Part shown: positions 23,603 through 34,388 of the stretch, piece by piece
How the letters are laid out: each line of letters opens with the position of its first letter
Numbering within the stretch: position 1 is the stretch's first letter
DNA from: Pararobbsia alpina
GTDB taxonomy: Bacteria; Pseudomonadota; Gammaproteobacteria; Burkholderiales; Burkholderiaceae
Direction of reading: 5' to 3'
NCBI RefSeq assembly: GCF_902859895.1
Contig: NZ_CADIKM010000020.1
Location: forward strand, 29,428-93,427
DNA length: 64,000 nucleotides
The notes under the pieces: model-generated
The model's database searches: none
Told to the model about the DNA's origin: nothing
The model's input: only the letters and a program-made list of their open reading frames with translations
Program-made: the position numbers and the translations under genes

Positions 23603-24387
23603 GCAAGATTCACCCCACCGCGGTCATCGAGCCCGGGGCGCAGATCCACGAGACGGCCGAGATCGCGCCGTATGCGCTCGTCGGTGCGCACGTGACGATC
23701 GGTGCGGGTACGACGATTGGTTCGCACACGGTCGTCGAAGGTCATACGACGATCGGCGAGGGCAATGTGATCGGCCATTTCGCCTCGATCGGCGGCCGCC
23801 CGCAGGACATGAAATACCGTGGCGAGCCGACGAAGCTCGTGATCGGCGATCGCAACACGATTCGCGAATTCACGACGATCCATACCGGCACGGTCCAGGA
23901 CGCGGGCGTGACGACGATCGGCGACGACAACTGGATCATGGCGTATGTGCATATCGGCCACGATTGCTATCTCGGCAGCAATATCGTGATGTCGTCCAAT
24001 GCGCAGCTCGCCGGCCATGTGCAGATCGGCGATCATGCGATCATCGGCGGCATGTCGGGTGTGCACCAGTTCGTGCGGATCGGTGCGAGTTCCTTCCTCG
24101 GTGGCGCATCGGCGCTCGTGCAGGATATTCCGCCGTTCGTGATCGCGGCGGGCAACAAGGCCGAGCCGCATGGCATCAATGTCGAAGGCCTGCGCCGCCG
24201 CGGCTTTTCGGCCGAAGCGATCTCGGCGCTGCGTACCGCTTACCGCGTGCTCTACAAGAACGGCCTGACGCTCGACGAAGCCAAGGTCCAGTTGCGCGAG
24301 CTCCAGCATCAGGGCGGCGACGGCGACAAGCATGTGAAGGCGCTGACGGACTTCGTCGACGCCTCGACACGCGGCATCATCCGCTGA
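23599..24387 (+). CDS. lpxA: UDP-N-acetylglucosamine acyltransferase LpxA
   Basis: LpxA catalyses the first step of lipid A synthesis, transferring a 3-hydroxyacyl chain to UDP-GlcNAc. The 262-residue protein starts [19 protein letters not shown] and runs through hexapeptide repeats. The catalytic-His region is in [10 protein letters not shown], and the helical C-terminal domain begins around [14 protein letters not shown]. It overlaps fabZ by ATGA. Confidence 0.98.
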   Translation: MSKIHPTAVIEPGAQIHETAEIAPYALVGAHVTIGAGTTIGSHTVVEGHTTIGEGNVIGHFASIGGRPQDMKYRGEPTKLVIGDRNTIREFTTIHTGTVQDAGVTTIGDDNWIMAYVHIGHDCYLGSNIVMSSNAQLAGHVQIGDHAIIGGMSGVHQFVRIGASSFLGGASALVQDIPPFVIAAGNKAEPHGINVEGLRRRGFSAEAISALRTAYRVLYKNGLTLDEAKVQLRELQHQGGDGDKHVKALTDFVDASTRGIIR

Positions 24388-24394
24388 GCCGGCC

Positions 24395-25555
24395 ATGTCA
24401 CTGCGCGTAGCCATGGTTGCCGGCGAAGCCTCCGGCGACTTGCTTGCGGGCGCGCTGCTCGGCGGCTTGCATCGGCAGCTGCCGAGCGGCACTGCGTATT
24501 TCGGCATCGGCGGTCCGCGCATGATCGCGACCGGCTTCGACGCCAAGTGGCCGATGGAGAAACTGTCGGTTCGCGGTTACGTCGAGGCGCTGCGCCATAT
24601 TCCCGAAATCCTCGGCATCCGCAACGCGCTCAAGCGCGAATTGCTCGCCGATCCGCCTTCGGCCTTTGTCGGGGTCGATGCCCCCGATTTCAATTTCGGG
24701 CTCGAAGAGCCGCTGCGCAAGGCGGGTATCCCGTCTATCCATTTTGTGAGCCCGTCGATCTGGGCGTGGCGAGGGGGGCGCATCAAGAAGATCGCGCGCG
24801 CGGTCGACCATATGCTCTGCGTATTTCCGTTCGAGACCGAGATCTACGAGAAGGCCGGCGTGCCCGCGAGTTACGTCGGTCATCCGCTCGCCGACACCAT
24901 TCCGATGGTCCCCGATCCGGCTGCCGCGCGCTCGCGTCTCGGCCTGCCGCGCGAAGGCAGGATCATCGGCGTGATGCCCGGCTCGCGCCGCTCGGAGATC
25001 GCATTGATCGGCCCCTTGTTCTTGGCGGCGATCGACTTGATCCACGAACGAGAACCCGATGTGCGCTTCGTGCTGCCGGCCGCCTCGCCAGTGGTGCGCG
25101 AACTGCTTCAGCCGATGCTTGCCGCCCACCCGCGCTTGCCGCTGACGATTGTCGACGGCGATTCGCACGGCGTGCTCGAAGCGTCAGATGCGATGCTGAT
25201 CAAGAGCGGCACCTCGACGCTCGAAGCGGCCTTGTACAAGAAGCCAATGGTCATTTCGTACAAGGTGCCCTGGCTGACAGGTGAGATCATGCGCAGGCAG
25301 GGATATCTGCCGTGGGTCGGTTTGCCGAATATACTTGAACGGCGGTTCGTCGTACCCGAACTGCTCCAGGAAGACGCCACGCCGGTGGCACTCGCGGATG
25401 CCATGCTCGAACAATTGAACAATGAAGCGCATCGGGCCGAACTCGTCGAGATTTTCATACGAATGCATGAAACCCTGCGACGCAATACGGCGGAAAGCGC
25501 GGCCACAACGATCGCTGAAGTGATTGCCCAGCATCCGCAGCGAGGCAGACGCTGA
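24395..25555 (+). CDS. lpxB: Lipid-A-disaccharide synthase LpxB
   Basis: LpxB is a 386-residue GT-B glycosyltransferase that joins UDP-2,3-diacylglucosamine and lipid X into the lipid A disaccharide. The N-terminal segment [39 protein letters not shown] and the C-terminal MPGSRRSEI are family hallmarks. The stop overlaps the rnhB ATG by one base. Confidence 0.97.
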   Translation: MSLRVAMVAGEASGDLLAGALLGGLHRQLPSGTAYFGIGGPRMIATGFDAKWPMEKLSVRGYVEALRHIPEILGIRNALKRELLADPPSAFVGVDAPDFNFGLEEPLRKAGIPSIHFVSPSIWAWRGGRIKKIARAVDHMLCVFPFETEIYEKAGVPASYVGHPLADTIPMVPDPAAARSRLGLPREGRIIGVMPGSRRSEIALIGPLFLAAIDLIHEREPDVRFVLPAASPVVRELLQPMLAAHPRLPLTIVDGDSHGVLEASDAMLIKSGTSTLEAALYKKPMVISYKVPWLTGEIMRRQGYLPWVGLPNILERRFVVPELLQEDATPVALADAMLEQLNNEAHRAELVEIFIRMHETLRRNTAESAATTIAEVIAQHPQRGRR

Positions 25556-26313
25556 TGGCCACTCGTTCGCGCGCAGGCGCTGATTCTCCAGCCTCTTCTC
25601 AAGCCGCTGCTCAGGAGGCCCTCGACTTCGATGATCCGTCGGCCTTGCTGTGCGGTGTCGATGAGGCCGGTCGGGGCCCGCTCGCAGGGCCGGTCGTCGC
25701 CGCGGCGGTGATCTTCGATGCGTCGAAACCCGGCATTCGTGGCCTGGCCGATTCGAAGCTCCTGTCCCCGAAGCGGCGTGAAGAGCTGTTCGAGAAGATC
25801 GTCTCGCGTGCGCTGACCTTCTGTGTCGCCTCGGCCTCGGTCGAGGAGATCGACCGACTCAATATCCTCCATGCGACGATGCTTGCGATGCAGCGTGCAG
25901 TTGCGGGCCTCGGGATTGCACCCGGTCTCGTCAAGGTCGACGGCAATCGCTGCCCTGTGCTGCCGGTGCGCTCGGAAGCGGTGATTGGGGGAGATGCGAC
26001 CGTACCGCTGATCTCGGCTGCGTCGATTCTGGCGAAAGTCACGCGTGATCGCATGCTCGTCGATCTGCATGGTGAGCATCCGCAGTATGGTTTTGATGCC
26101 CATGCGGGCTACGGCACGCCTCAACATCTTGCCGCGCTCGAGGCGCACGGCCCTTGCCTCCACCATCGCCGTTCGTTCGAGCCGGTGCGTCTCGCTTGCA
26201 TGCGGTTCGGCATCACGATTGAAGATTTTCGCAATCGCCCGATGCTCGATGAGGTGTTGAACAAGGGTGGAGTCCTGTTGCGCGGCGGCATGTTCGCGGC
26301 GGACTCGCGATGA
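25555..26313 (+). CDS. rnhB: Ribonuclease HII
   Basis: RNase HII removes ribonucleotides and RNA primers from DNA. The motif [19 protein letters not shown] holds the first catalytic Asp and Glu, and [14 protein letters not shown] and [11 protein letters not shown] carry further active-site residues. The N-terminus has about 30 extra low-similarity residues (252 in total). It follows lpxB, as in many proteobacteria, and its stop overlaps the next gene by four bases. Confidence 0.96.
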   Translation: MATRSRAGADSPASSQAAAQEALDFDDPSALLCGVDEAGRGPLAGPVVAAAVIFDASKPGIRGLADSKLLSPKRREELFEKIVSRALTFCVASASVEEIDRLNILHATMLAMQRAVAGLGIAPGLVKVDGNRCPVLPVRSEAVIGGDATVPLISAASILAKVTRDRMLVDLHGEHPQYGFDAHAGYGTPQHLAALEAHGPCLHHRRSFEPVRLACMRFGITIEDFRNRPMLDEVLNKGGVLLRGGMFAADSR

Positions 26314-27098
26314 AGACCGTCACCTCGCGCGACAATCCGCTCGTCAAGCGTTTGCACGCACTGTCGGCATCGACCTCACAGCAGCGCAGGGCCGATTTCG
26401 TGCTTGCCGAAGGGATTCACCTGGCCGGCTCGTTTCTCGATGCGGGCGGTGTGCCTCGGCAATGTGTCATCAGCGAAAGCGCACTTGACGATGTCGAAAC
26501 GCGACAGGTGCTCGAGCGGATCGCCTCCGAGCGCATCGTCATGCTGCCGGACGCCTTGTTCAAGCAGGTCTCGACGGTCGTCAGCGGCGTGGGCCTGCTG
26601 TTGCTGCTCGATCGCGAAACACCGCCCGTGCCGCCGACGATCGAACACGACTGCGTGATCCTCGATGGTCTGCAGGATGCCGGCAATGTCGGTTCGATCC
26701 TGCGCAGCGCTGCGGCGGCAGGGGTGCGCGATGTGTTTTGCGCGACCGGCACGGCCTACGCGTGGTCTTCCAAGGTATTGCGCTCGGGCATGGGTGCGCA
26801 CTGGCATCTGCGAATCCATGAACATGTCGAAGCCGTGGACCTGCTTGCGCGGCTTCGCGTGCCTTTGGCATTGACCGACTCTCACGGCGCGCAGGCAATT
26901 GATGCGACTGATTTGAGCGGACCGCTTGCCTGGATATTCGGCAATGAGGGCGGCGGGGTATCGTCCGCGTGGCGCGAGGTCGACCATTTGCGCGTCACGA
27001 TTCCTCAGCCCGGCGGCATGGAGTCGTTGAACGTCGCCGCCGCCGCGGCGATCTGCCTGTTCGAGCAGGGGCGGCAGCGCCGCGCGGCGCGCCGTTGA
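26310..27098 (+). CDS. TrmH/SpoU-family RNA 2'-O-methyltransferase (RlmB-like)
   Basis: A 262-residue SPOUT-fold methyltransferase. The N-terminal substrate-binding domain ([14 protein letters not shown]) is followed by the catalytic domain with the three SpoU motifs: [21 protein letters not shown], then [10 protein letters not shown], then [22 protein letters not shown]. It uses SAM to methylate ribose in rRNA or tRNA; the exact target cannot be told from sequence alone. It ends the long forward gene train. Confidence 0.92.
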   Translation: MKTVTSRDNPLVKRLHALSASTSQQRRADFVLAEGIHLAGSFLDAGGVPRQCVISESALDDVETRQVLERIASERIVMLPDALFKQVSTVVSGVGLLLLLDRETPPVPPTIEHDCVILDGLQDAGNVGSILRSAAAAGVRDVFCATGTAYAWSSKVLRSGMGAHWHLRIHEHVEAVDLLARLRVPLALTDSHGAQAIDATDLSGPLAWIFGNEGGGVSSAWREVDHLRVTIPQPGGMESLNVAAAAAICLFEQGRQRRAARR

Positions 27099-27165
27099 CG
27101 GAGGCGGACGAGGCAAGGAATGCTGCGTTCGCCTGTCGCCTGTCGATACTACATTTTGTTTTCCG

Positions 27166-27183
27166 CGCCGGCCTATGCCGGCG
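27166..27183. other. Perfect hairpin between the rlmB-like gene and ppsR
   Basis: CGCCGGC and GCCGGCG pair around the loop CTAT between convergent genes. No T-run follows on either strand in the correct position, so terminator function is uncertain. Confidence 0.5.
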
Positions 27184-27186
27184 ACA

Positions 27187-28002
27187 TCAATAAGCAGCCC
27201 GATCCAGCTTGATTTCCTGTAGCACCGTCGTCGCGATCTCCTCGATCGACTTGTGCGTCGACGACAGCCACTTGATCCCCTCGCGCCGCATCATCGCCTC
27301 GGCCTCGTTGACTTCGTAACGGCAATTCTCGGGCGCTGCATACTTGCTGCCCGGGCGCCGCTCGTTGCGAATCTCGGAGAGCCGTGTGGGGTCGATCGTC
27401 AGCCCAAACAGCTTGCTGCGATGCTGGAGCAGGGGGGTGGGCAGCTTGCCACGCTCGAAGTCCTCGGGGATCAGCGGGTAGTTTGCCGCTTTCACGCCGT
27501 ACTGCATGGCCAGGTAGAGGCTCGTCGGCGTCTTGCCACTGCGCGAGACGCCGCACAGGATCACATCCGCCTCGTCCATGCTCGGATTGGACTGGCCGTC
27601 GTCGTGCGCGAGCGAGAAGTTGATCGCCTCGATCCGGTTCTTGTATTCCTCGGTATCGGCGTTGCCGTGTCCGCGGCCCAGCGCATGGTTCGATTTGCTA
27701 TCGAGCTCGAGCTCGAGCGGCTCGATGAAACTCTGGAACATGTCCATCACGAGCGCCTGCGTGCCCTTGAGGATTTCGTTCGAGCCGGAGTCGACCAGCG
27801 TCGTGAACACGATCGGGCGCCGTTGTTCCTGCATCGCGGCCGCGTTGATTTTTTCGGCCGTCGAATAGGCCTTGTCATACGAGTCGACGAACGGTACCCG
27901 GACCAGCCGGAACTTGAGGTCGAACTGCGACAGAATGGAATGCGCAAACGTTTCGGCAGTGATGCCGGTCCCGTCCGAGACGATAAATACGGTCGGCGGC
28001 AT
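27187..28002 (-). CDS. ppsR: Phosphoenolpyruvate synthase regulatory protein (kinase/pyrophosphorylase)
   Basis: This 271-residue DUF299 protein switches PEP synthase off by ADP-dependent phosphorylation and on again by phosphate-dependent dephosphorylation. The N-terminus FIVSDGTGITAETF and the P-loop GVSRSGKTPTSLYLA are characteristic. It is divergent from ppsA, its target enzyme, which supports the call. Confidence 0.96.
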   Translation of the reverse strand: MPPTVFIVSDGTGITAETFAHSILSQFDLKFRLVRVPFVDSYDKAYSTAEKINAAAMQEQRRPIVFTTLVDSGSNEILKGTQALVMDMFQSFIEPLELELDSKSNHALGRGHGNADTEEYKNRIEAINFSLAHDDGQSNPSMDEADVILCGVSRSGKTPTSLYLAMQYGVKAANYPLIPEDFERGKLPTPLLQHRSKLFGLTIDPTRLSEIRNERRPGSKYAAPENCRYEVNEAEAMMRREGIKWLSSTHKSIEEIATTVLQEIKLDRAAY

Positions 28003-28437
28003 GAAGATTCAGTAAGGATTGAAAGAAAAAATGAAAAGGGAGGTGAGGCACGCAGACTGCGTAGCCAGCACCCTATGAAGCCCCCATGCATGCACCACCT
28101 TGAGCAATGTGGTACGCGCAAGACAACTAACTGTGGGTAGAATAGCGGGAAACCTGTGGGATAAGCAATTGCGCGGGCAGTCTGGACGGCCCGCTGACGG
28201 TAGTTTGGCTGAATTTGACCGGTGTGCGAGGTACGGCCCGGTCTTGCGTATTCCGGGCTCCGGCGCACGCCGGCCTGGAACACCCCTGGCTTCGAGCGGC
28301 GAAGATGTCGCCCTGACGGCCACCACGCGATCGCTTATCCGACAGGTTGTGCGGTGTGACCGCCGGCGCTTTGTGGCGCCACGGTTGCAAAGCCCCAATC
28401 GCATAACTGTGTTTTTTCTACACTGTTAGGGGCTGTT
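28003..28437. promoter_or_regulatory. ppsR-ppsA divergent intergenic region
   Basis: The 435 bases between the two divergent genes must carry promoters for both. A TAGAAT box (28137-28142) and a TACACT box near the ppsA start are candidate -10 elements, but neither has a convincing -35 at proper spacing. I see no gene here. Confidence 0.45.
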
Positions 28438-30828
28438 ATGAACAACGCAGAACGCGACGGCGCTTATGTAGTTCCGTTCGAAGACTTGCGTATGAACGAC
28501 GTCGAAGTCGTAGGAGGCAAGAACGCATCGCTGGGAGAAATGATCAGCCAACTGGCTGGCGCCGGTGTCCGGGTGCCAGGCGGTTTTGCGACCACAGCGC
28601 TCGCATTTCGCGATTTTCTCCATCACAACAAGCTGACCGAACGGATCGCCCAGCGTCTCGAGACGCTGAACATCGATGACGTGAAAGCCCTCGCCGAGGC
28701 TGGCAAGGAAATCCGTCAGTGGATTGTCGACGCGCCGCTGCAAGCGCGGCTCGATACGGAGATCCGCGAGCACTTCAAACGCCTCGAGGACGATTCACCG
28801 TCCGGCCTGTCGTTTGCCGTGCGCTCGTCCGCGACCGCCGAAGACCTGCCCGATGCCTCGTTTGCCGGTCAGCAGGAATCCTATTTGAATGTGGTCGGCA
28901 TCGAAGACGTGCTCGATCGGACCAAGCACGTCTTCGCTTCGCTCTACAACGATCGGGCTATTTCGTATCGCGTCCACAAGGGCTTTACGCATGCGGAAGT
29001 CGCGTTGTCCGCAGGCGTGCAGCGCATGGTGCGTTCGGACACGGGCGCGGCCGGCGTGATGTTCACGCTCGACACGGAAACCGGCTTCGCGGACGTGGTA
29101 TTCATCACCTCGAGCTATGGCCTCGGCGAGACCGTGGTCCAGGGCGCCGTCAACCCCGACGAGTACTACGTATTCAAGCCGACGCTCGAACAGGGCAAGC
29201 ATCCGATCATCCGTCGTACGATCGGCTCGAAGCTGATCAAGATGGAATTCACGAAGGCCGGCGAAGCGGGTCGCGTGAAGACCACTGACGTGCCCCCCGA
29301 GTTGCGCAACCGCTTTTCGCTGAACGACGACGATGTGATCGAACTCGCGAAGTATGCGGTGATCATCGAGAAGCACTACCAGCGTCCGATGGATATCGAG
29401 TGGGGCAAGGACGGCCAGGATGGCAAGCTGTACATCCTTCAGGCGCGCCCCGAGACCGTGAAGAGCCAGAGCGCGGGCAAGGCCGAGCATCGCTACAAGC
29501 TGCGCGGCAGCGCACCGCTGATCACCACGGGACGGGCCATTGGCCAGAAGGTCGGGGCCGGTCCGGTTCGTGTGATCCGCGACGCCTCGGAAATGGAACG
29601 CGTACAGCCGGGCGACGTGCTGGTCGCCGACATGACCGATCCGAACTGGGAGCCCGTGATGAAGCGCGCTTCCGCGATCGTGACCAACCGCGGCGGCCGC
29701 ACCTGCCACGCGGCGATCATCGCGCGCGAGCTCGGTGTGCCGGCCGTGGTCGGCTGCGGCGACGCGACGGAGATACTCAAGGACGGCGCGCTGGTCACCG
29801 TCTCGTGCGTCGAAGGCGACGAAGGCCGGATCTATGACGGGCTGATCGATACCGAAGTGACCGAAGTCGAGCGAGGCGAAATGCCGCCCCTCGACGTCAA
29901 GATCATGATGAATATCGGCAATCCGCAACTCGCCTTCGATTTTTGCCAGTTGCCGAATGCGGGTGTGGGCCTGGCGCGGCTCGAGTTCATCATCAACAAC
30001 AATATCGGCGTGCATCCGCGAGCGATTCTCGAGTATCCGAATGTCGATCAGGATCTCAAGAAGGCCGTCGAAAGCGTCGCGCGGGGCCATGCTTCACCGC
30101 GTGCCTTTTACGTCGACAAGCTGACCGAAGGGATTGCGACGATCGCCGCGGCGTTCTATCCGAAGCCCGTGATCGTGCGTCTGTCCGACTTCAAGTCGAA
30201 TGAGTACAAGAAGCTGATCGGCGGCTCGCGTTTCGAGCCGGATGAAGAGAACCCGATGCTGGGTTTCCGCGGCGCTTCGCGGTATATCGCCGAAGACTTC
30301 GCGCAGGCATTCGAGATGGAGTGCATCGCACTGCGTCGTGTGCGTGAGGACATGGGCCTGACCAATGTCGAGGTCATGGTGCCGTTCGTGCGGACCGTTG
30401 GCCAGGCCGAGCGCGTGGTCAATCTGCTGGGTAAGTACGGACTCAAGCGCGGCGTGAACGGATTGCGTCTGATCATGATGTGCGAAGTGCCTTCAAATGC
30501 CATCCTGGCCGAACAGTTCCTCGAGCACTTCGATGGCTTTTCGATCGGTTCGAACGACTTGACTCAACTGACGCTCGGTCTTGACCGGGATTCGGGGATG
30601 GAGTTGCTTGCGATCGATTTCGACGAACGTGATCCGGCGGTGCGCTTCATGCTCAGCCGCGCGATTGCGGAGTGCAAGCGTCAGAACAAGTATGTCGGCA
30701 TCTGCGGCCAGGGCCCTTCGGATCACCCGGATTTTGCGAAGTGGCTGGCCGATGAGGGGATCGCGTCGATTTCGCTGAATCCCGATTCGGTGATCGATAC
30801 CTGGAAGGCGCTTGCCAAGGCTGACTGA
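28438..30828 (+). CDS. ppsA: Phosphoenolpyruvate synthase
   Basis: PpsA converts pyruvate and ATP to PEP, AMP and phosphate, the entry to gluconeogenesis from three-carbon compounds. The 796-residue protein has the N-terminal ATP-grasp domain ([31 protein letters not shown]), the swivelling phosphohistidine domain ([19 protein letters not shown] with the catalytic His) and the C-terminal PEP-utilising TIM barrel ([17 protein letters not shown]). Its regulator ppsR is divergent and adjacent. Confidence 0.98.
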   Translation: MNNAERDGAYVVPFEDLRMNDVEVVGGKNASLGEMISQLAGAGVRVPGGFATTALAFRDFLHHNKLTERIAQRLETLNIDDVKALAEAGKEIRQWIVDAPLQARLDTEIREHFKRLEDDSPSGLSFAVRSSATAEDLPDASFAGQQESYLNVVGIEDVLDRTKHVFASLYNDRAISYRVHKGFTHAEVALSAGVQRMVRSDTGAAGVMFTLDTETGFADVVFITSSYGLGETVVQGAVNPDEYYVFKPTLEQGKHPIIRRTIGSKLIKMEFTKAGEAGRVKTTDVPPELRNRFSLNDDDVIELAKYAVIIEKHYQRPMDIEWGKDGQDGKLYILQARPETVKSQSAGKAEHRYKLRGSAPLITTGRAIGQKVGAGPVRVIRDASEMERVQPGDVLVADMTDPNWEPVMKRASAIVTNRGGRTCHAAIIARELGVPAVVGCGDATEILKDGALVTVSCVEGDEGRIYDGLIDTEVTEVERGEMPPLDVKIMMNIGNPQLAFDFCQLPNAGVGLARLEFIINNNIGVHPRAILEYPNVDQDLKKAVESVARGHASPRAFYVDKLTEGIATIAAAFYPKPVIVRLSDFKSNEYKKLIGGSRFEPDEENPMLGFRGASRYIAEDFAQAFEMECIALRRVREDMGLTNVEVMVPFVRTVGQAERVVNLLGKYGLKRGVNGLRLIMMCEVPSNAILAEQFLEHFDGFSIGSNDLTQLTLGLDRDSGMELLAIDFDERDPAVRFMLSRAIAECKRQNKYVGICGQGPSDHPDFAKWLADEGIASISLNPDSVIDTWKALAKAD

Positions 30829-30912
30829 GTTGCCGACCACTGCTTGAGCGGGGCGCCTGTGGGCTGCTTTGAGCAGGCTACACATCTGGGCGCTTAGGGC
30901 GTCCCGCGGCGT

Positions 30913-30951
30913 AAAAAAGCCGTCACCTTTTGCGAGGTGGCGGTTTTTTTT
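30913..30951 (+). terminator. Intrinsic terminator of ppsA
   Basis: AAAAAAGCCGTCACC pairs with GGTGGCGG plus T-run (two G-T wobbles) and ends in eight Ts. It lies 84 bases after the ppsA stop. Confidence 0.92.
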
Positions 30952-31064
30952 ATGTAGTCGCGCGGGCATCCATCGGCCGAATGGCTAACATGCGCGTGCG
31001 CAATGGCTAGGCAAGTGTCGATATGCTATAAAAACACTCAGCGCTTCATAACACAGGGGACCGG

Positions 31065-31499
31065 ATGCACTGGGCAAGCGGGATATGGTGGATTGCCGTC
31101 GGCGCATTGCTGATCGGGGAACTCGCGACAGGCACCTTCTACCTGTTGATGGTGGCCTGCGGCTGCGCCGCGGCGGGCGTCGCGCGGCTGGCGGGCGCCT
31201 CGATCGAAGTGCAGTGGGCCGTTGCCGCGGTCGTGGCGGCGCTTGCCGTCTGGCTGCTGCACCGCTCCCCCTATGGCCGCAGCATGCGTCCCGGTGCGAC
31301 CCGCAACCCCGACATCAATCTCGATATCGGCGAGACCCTCGACATCGAAGGCTGGCATAACGGACTGGCGCGCGCGACGTACCGCGGCACGCAATGGGAT
31401 GTCGAACTGGCCGAGGGCGAGGTCGAGCATGCCGGGCGCTTCGAGATCGCGGAGATGCGCGGCAGCCGCCTCGTGGTGCGCGCCTGTCCCAACCGGTGA
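31065..31499 (+). CDS. NfeD family membrane protein
   Basis: A 144-residue protein with two or three N-terminal membrane helices (IWWIAVGALLIGELATGTFY, then further hydrophobic segments to about residue 70) and a C-terminal OB-fold domain (DIGETLDIEGW...GTQWDVELAEG). NfeD proteins are partners of SPFH proteins, and the SPFH gene follows 81 bases downstream. The pair is thought to organise membrane microdomains or quality control. An AT-rich TATAAA at 31027-31032 may be the -10 box. Confidence 0.9.
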   Translation: MHWASGIWWIAVGALLIGELATGTFYLLMVACGCAAAGVARLAGASIEVQWAVAAVVAALAVWLLHRSPYGRSMRPGATRNPDINLDIGETLDIEGWHNGLARATYRGTQWDVELAEGEVEHAGRFEIAEMRGSRLVVRACPNR

Positions 31500-31580
31500 C
31501 GCCCGCTTCGGTGATGAGACTTCGGTGATGCCACATTTGCAGTCGTCCGGCACCCTGCCGGGCGTCAACGGGGAGCTGTG

Positions 31581-32543
31581 ATGATTGATTCGGGCGTAAT
31601 CGCCATTGTCCTGTTTATCGTCGTGGTCGGGCTGGTCGTGCAGACCGTCAAGATCGTTCCGCAGCAGCATGCATGGATACTCGAACGGCTCGGCCGCTTT
31701 CACGGTGTCCTGGCGCCGGGCCTGACGATCGTGTTCCCGTTCGTCGACCGGATCGCCTACAAGCATATTCTCAAGGAAGTGCCGCTCGAAGTGCCGAGCC
31801 AGATCTGCATCACGCGCGACAACACGCAGCTCCAGGTCGACGGCGTGCTGTATTTCCAGGTGACGGACCCGATGAAGGCGTCCTACGGGACCAGCAACTA
31901 CCTGATGGCGATCACGCAGCTCGCGCAAACGACGTTGCGTTCGGTGATCGGCAAGCTCGAGCTCGACAAGACGTTTGAAGAGCGCGACGTGATCAACCAC
32001 AGTATCGTGACCGCGCTTGACGAAGCCGCACAGAACTGGGGTGTCAAGGTCCTGCGCTACGAGATCAAGGACTTGACCCCGCCGAAGGAAATCCTTCATG
32101 CGATGCAGTCGCAGATCACGGCCGAGCGCGAGAAGCGTGCGCTGATCGCGGCGTCGGAAGGGCGTCGCCAGGAGCAGATCAATCTGGCCGCGGGCGCGCG
32201 TGAGGCGGCCATCCAGAAGTCCGAGGGCGAACGTCAGGCCGCGATCAACAAGGCACAAGGGGAGGCGTCAGCGATCCTGGCTGTCGCGGAGGCGAACTCG
32301 CTCGCGATCCAGAAGATTGCTCAGGCGATCCAGTCGACGGGTGGCATGGAGGCGGTCAACCTCAAGGTTGCCGAACAGTATGTGACTGCGTTCGGCAATC
32401 TCGCGAAGTCGGGCAATACCTTGATCGTGCCGGCTAACTTGAGCGAGATGAGTTCGATGATTGCCTCAGCGCTCGCGATCGTGCGGCCCGGCGGTGGTGC
32501 GGGCGCGGCGGCCGCCGCGGAGCAGGTCAAGCCTTTGCGCTGA
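31581..32543 (+). CDS. SPFH/Band 7 (stomatin-like, QmcA-type) membrane protein
   Basis: A 320-residue protein with an N-terminal membrane anchor (VIAIVLFIVVVGLVVQTVKIV), the Band 7 domain (PQQHAWILERLGRFHGVLAPGL) and a long coiled coil with the QINLAAGAREAAIQKSEGER segment. Such proteins form large cage-like assemblies in the inner membrane and modulate proteases such as FtsH. An upstream GTG is in frame, but GGGAG at 31571-31575 points to ATG 31581. The NfeD partner is directly upstream. Confidence 0.93.
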   Translation: MIDSGVIAIVLFIVVVGLVVQTVKIVPQQHAWILERLGRFHGVLAPGLTIVFPFVDRIAYKHILKEVPLEVPSQICITRDNTQLQVDGVLYFQVTDPMKASYGTSNYLMAITQLAQTTLRSVIGKLELDKTFEERDVINHSIVTALDEAAQNWGVKVLRYEIKDLTPPKEILHAMQSQITAEREKRALIAASEGRRQEQINLAAGAREAAIQKSEGERQAAINKAQGEASAILAVAEANSLAIQKIAQAIQSTGGMEAVNLKVAEQYVTAFGNLAKSGNTLIVPANLSEMSSMIASALAIVRPGGGAGAAAAAEQVKPLR

Positions 32544-32591
32544 GGGCCGAGGGGGCGGGAAAGCGGCGCAGGGTCGGTGCGGCACGTACGC

Positions 32592-33041
32592 TTAGCGCGT
32601 CGCCGTTTTCATCAACTGGGCCTTTTCACGCTGCCAGTCGCGCTTCTTTTCGGTCTCGCGCTTGTCGTGGAGCTTCTTGCCCTTCGCCAGCCCTATCTCG
32701 CATTTGACCCGGCCCTTCGTGTAATGCAGGTTCAGCGGGACGAGCGTGTAGCCGCGCTGCTCGACCTTGCCGATCAGTTTCTTGATTTCGTCCGCATGGA
32801 GCAGCAGCTTGCGGGTGCGCACGGGATCGGGCTTGATGTGCGTGGACGCGCTCAGCAGCGGGCTGATGTGGGAGCCGATCAAGAAGATCTCCGCATCGCG
32901 CACGACGACATAAGCTTCCTTGATCTGCGTGCGTCCCGCGCGGATCGCCTTGACCTCCCACCCTTCGAGCACGAGGCCGGCTTCATGACGTTCTTCGATG
33001 AAGTAGTCGAAGAAGGCCTTTTTGTTATCGACAATGCTCAT
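32592..33041 (-). CDS. smpB: SsrA-binding protein SmpB
   Basis: SmpB is a 149-residue partner of tmRNA in rescuing stalled ribosomes. [31 protein letters not shown] is the conserved start, and the C-terminal [17 protein letters not shown] is the basic tail that enters the mRNA channel. I use ATG 33041; the frame extends slightly upstream without similarity. It is divergent from ratA, a common arrangement. Confidence 0.98.
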   Translation of the reverse strand: MSIVDNKKAFFDYFIEERHEAGLVLEGWEVKAIRAGRTQIKEAYVVVRDAEIFLIGSHISPLLSASTHIKPDPVRTRKLLLHADEIKKLIGKVEQRGYTLVPLNLHYTKGRVKCEIGLAKGKKLHDKRETEKKRDWQREKAQLMKTATR

Positions 33042-33140
33042 GGAATAGGCCTGATAAAATCGTGATTTTAGCAAAGCGGCGTTTTGTTGCTGGCCGCCTT
33101 GCCTGTACGCGCATGCGTCACATTGACGCGCTTCCTACTT

Positions 33141-33578
33141 ATGGCAGATGTACAAAAAACTGTCCTGATCCGTCACTCGGCCGAACAAATGTTCGATCTT
33201 GTCACGGACGTGGCCGACTATCCGAACTTTTTGCCTTGGTGTGGCGGCGTCGATATTCGCGAGCAGAGCGAAACAGGCGTCGAGGCGCGTATCGACATCC
33301 ATTTCAAGGGCATCCGCCAGCATTTCACCACCCGCAATACCCAGCAGCGTCCCAGCCGTATCGATATGCAGTTCGCCGATGGTCCTTTCAAGAAGTTCAC
33401 CGGTTTTTGGGCGTTCACTTCATTGCGCCCCGATGCATGCAAGATCGAATTCGCGCTGCACTATGAATTCTCGAGCATCATCCTCGAGAAGCTGATCGGC
33501 CCGGTGTTCAACCACATCGCCAATACCTTCGTTGAATCGTTTGTCAAGCGCGCCGCCACGCGCTACGCCAAGCCGTGA
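33141..33578 (+). CDS. ratA: RatA/COQ10-like START-domain protein
   Basis: A 145-residue protein of the polyketide cyclase/START family. SAEQMFDLVTDVADYPNFLPWCGG is the hallmark segment, with LIGPVFNHIANTFVESFVKRA at the C-terminus. Homologues bind ubiquinone; the E. coli protein has been reported as a toxin blocking 70S assembly. Position next to smpB and coupled to an rnfH gene (TGATG overlap) is typical. Confidence 0.93.
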   Translation: MADVQKTVLIRHSAEQMFDLVTDVADYPNFLPWCGGVDIREQSETGVEARIDIHFKGIRQHFTTRNTQQRPSRIDMQFADGPFKKFTGFWAFTSLRPDACKIEFALHYEFSSIILEKLIGPVFNHIANTFVESFVKRAATRYAKP

Positions 33579-33934
33579 TGCATAGTATGCCTCCTGAGGA
33601 CACGCCCGGCACGATGTTCGACGTCGAGATCTGTTACGCGTTGCCCGAACGCCAAGTGCTGCTGAGCGTCGCCGTGCCGCCTGGCACGACGGTGCGCGAG
33701 GCGATCGAACGGTCTCGCATCGTCGAACAGTGTCCGGAAATCGATCTCTCGACCCAAGCGGTCGGTATCTTCGGCAAAATCCAGCCGCTCGATACCCAGG
33801 TCTCGGCAGGCGATCGCATCGAGATCTATCGGCCGCTGACCGTCGATCCGAAGCTCGCACGTCAGCGCCGCGTGACGAAGAGCCGGGCGGGTTCAGTCGA
33901 GGGACGCCGCTGGCACGCGAAAGAGCGGCGCTAG
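33578..33934 (+). CDS. rnfH: RnfH family protein
   Basis: A 118-residue protein with a ubiquitin-like beta-grasp fold: FDVEICYALPERQVLLSVAVP, then IFGKIQPLDTQVSAGDRIEIYRPL. A basic C-terminal tail (KLARQRRVTKSR) follows. The start ATG overlaps the ratA stop. The biochemical function of the family is not established. Confidence 0.92.
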   Translation: MHSMPPEDTPGTMFDVEICYALPERQVLLSVAVPPGTTVREAIERSRIVEQCPEIDLSTQAVGIFGKIQPLDTQVSAGDRIEIYRPLTVDPKLARQRRVTKSRAGSVEGRRWHAKERR

Positions 33935-33961
33935 GCAGGGGCGGGCTGTTCAGCTGAACGC

Positions 33962-34294
33962 TTACGGCGCGACCCACATATGCCATGCAAAAAAGAGCGC
34001 AAGCCCGAATGCAATCGTGGCGAGTGCATGACGGGTCGAGAAGCCGACGACCGCGGTACCGAGCGCCGCCACCAGTTGCGGATTGCGCCAGCTGAGTTCG
34101 GCATCGCCGTGATGCGGTGCGACAACGATCGGTACGACGATCGCCGTGAGCACAGTGACCGGCACGAAACCCAGCGCCGTCTTGACGATCGGTGCAAAGC
34201 GCACCCGGTCACCCAGAATCAGCACCGTCGCCTTGACGAGATAGGTGACGAGCGCCATGCCGACGATCATCCAGATACCGGTCATCGTGCTCAT
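33962..34294 (-). CDS. azlD: AzlD-family branched-chain amino acid exporter small subunit
   Basis: A 110-residue membrane protein with about four helices and the AzlD pattern (WMIVGMALVTYLVKATVLIL, FVPVTVLTAIVVP). It partners with AzlC, encoded just upstream on the same strand, to export branched-chain amino acids or analogues. The substrate is inferred from the family. Confidence 0.88.
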   Translation of the reverse strand: MSTMTGIWMIVGMALVTYLVKATVLILGDRVRFAPIVKTALGFVPVTVLTAIVVPIVVAPHHGDAELSWRNPQLVAALGTAVVGFSTRHALATIAFGLALFFAWHMWVAP

Positions 34295-34388
34295 GGGCGC
34301 GCCTTGTCTCGTTGTGCGCGTTGAACGGGGCTGTGGCGGGTCGCCTCGCGTCGCGCATGGCTCACCGTCGGGATTGTTCCTTGGGCGT

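Noticed and set aside
27166..27183. Intrinsic terminator of ppsR
   Set aside because: The hairpin lacks a downstream T-run on the minus strand, so I list it only as a hairpin.
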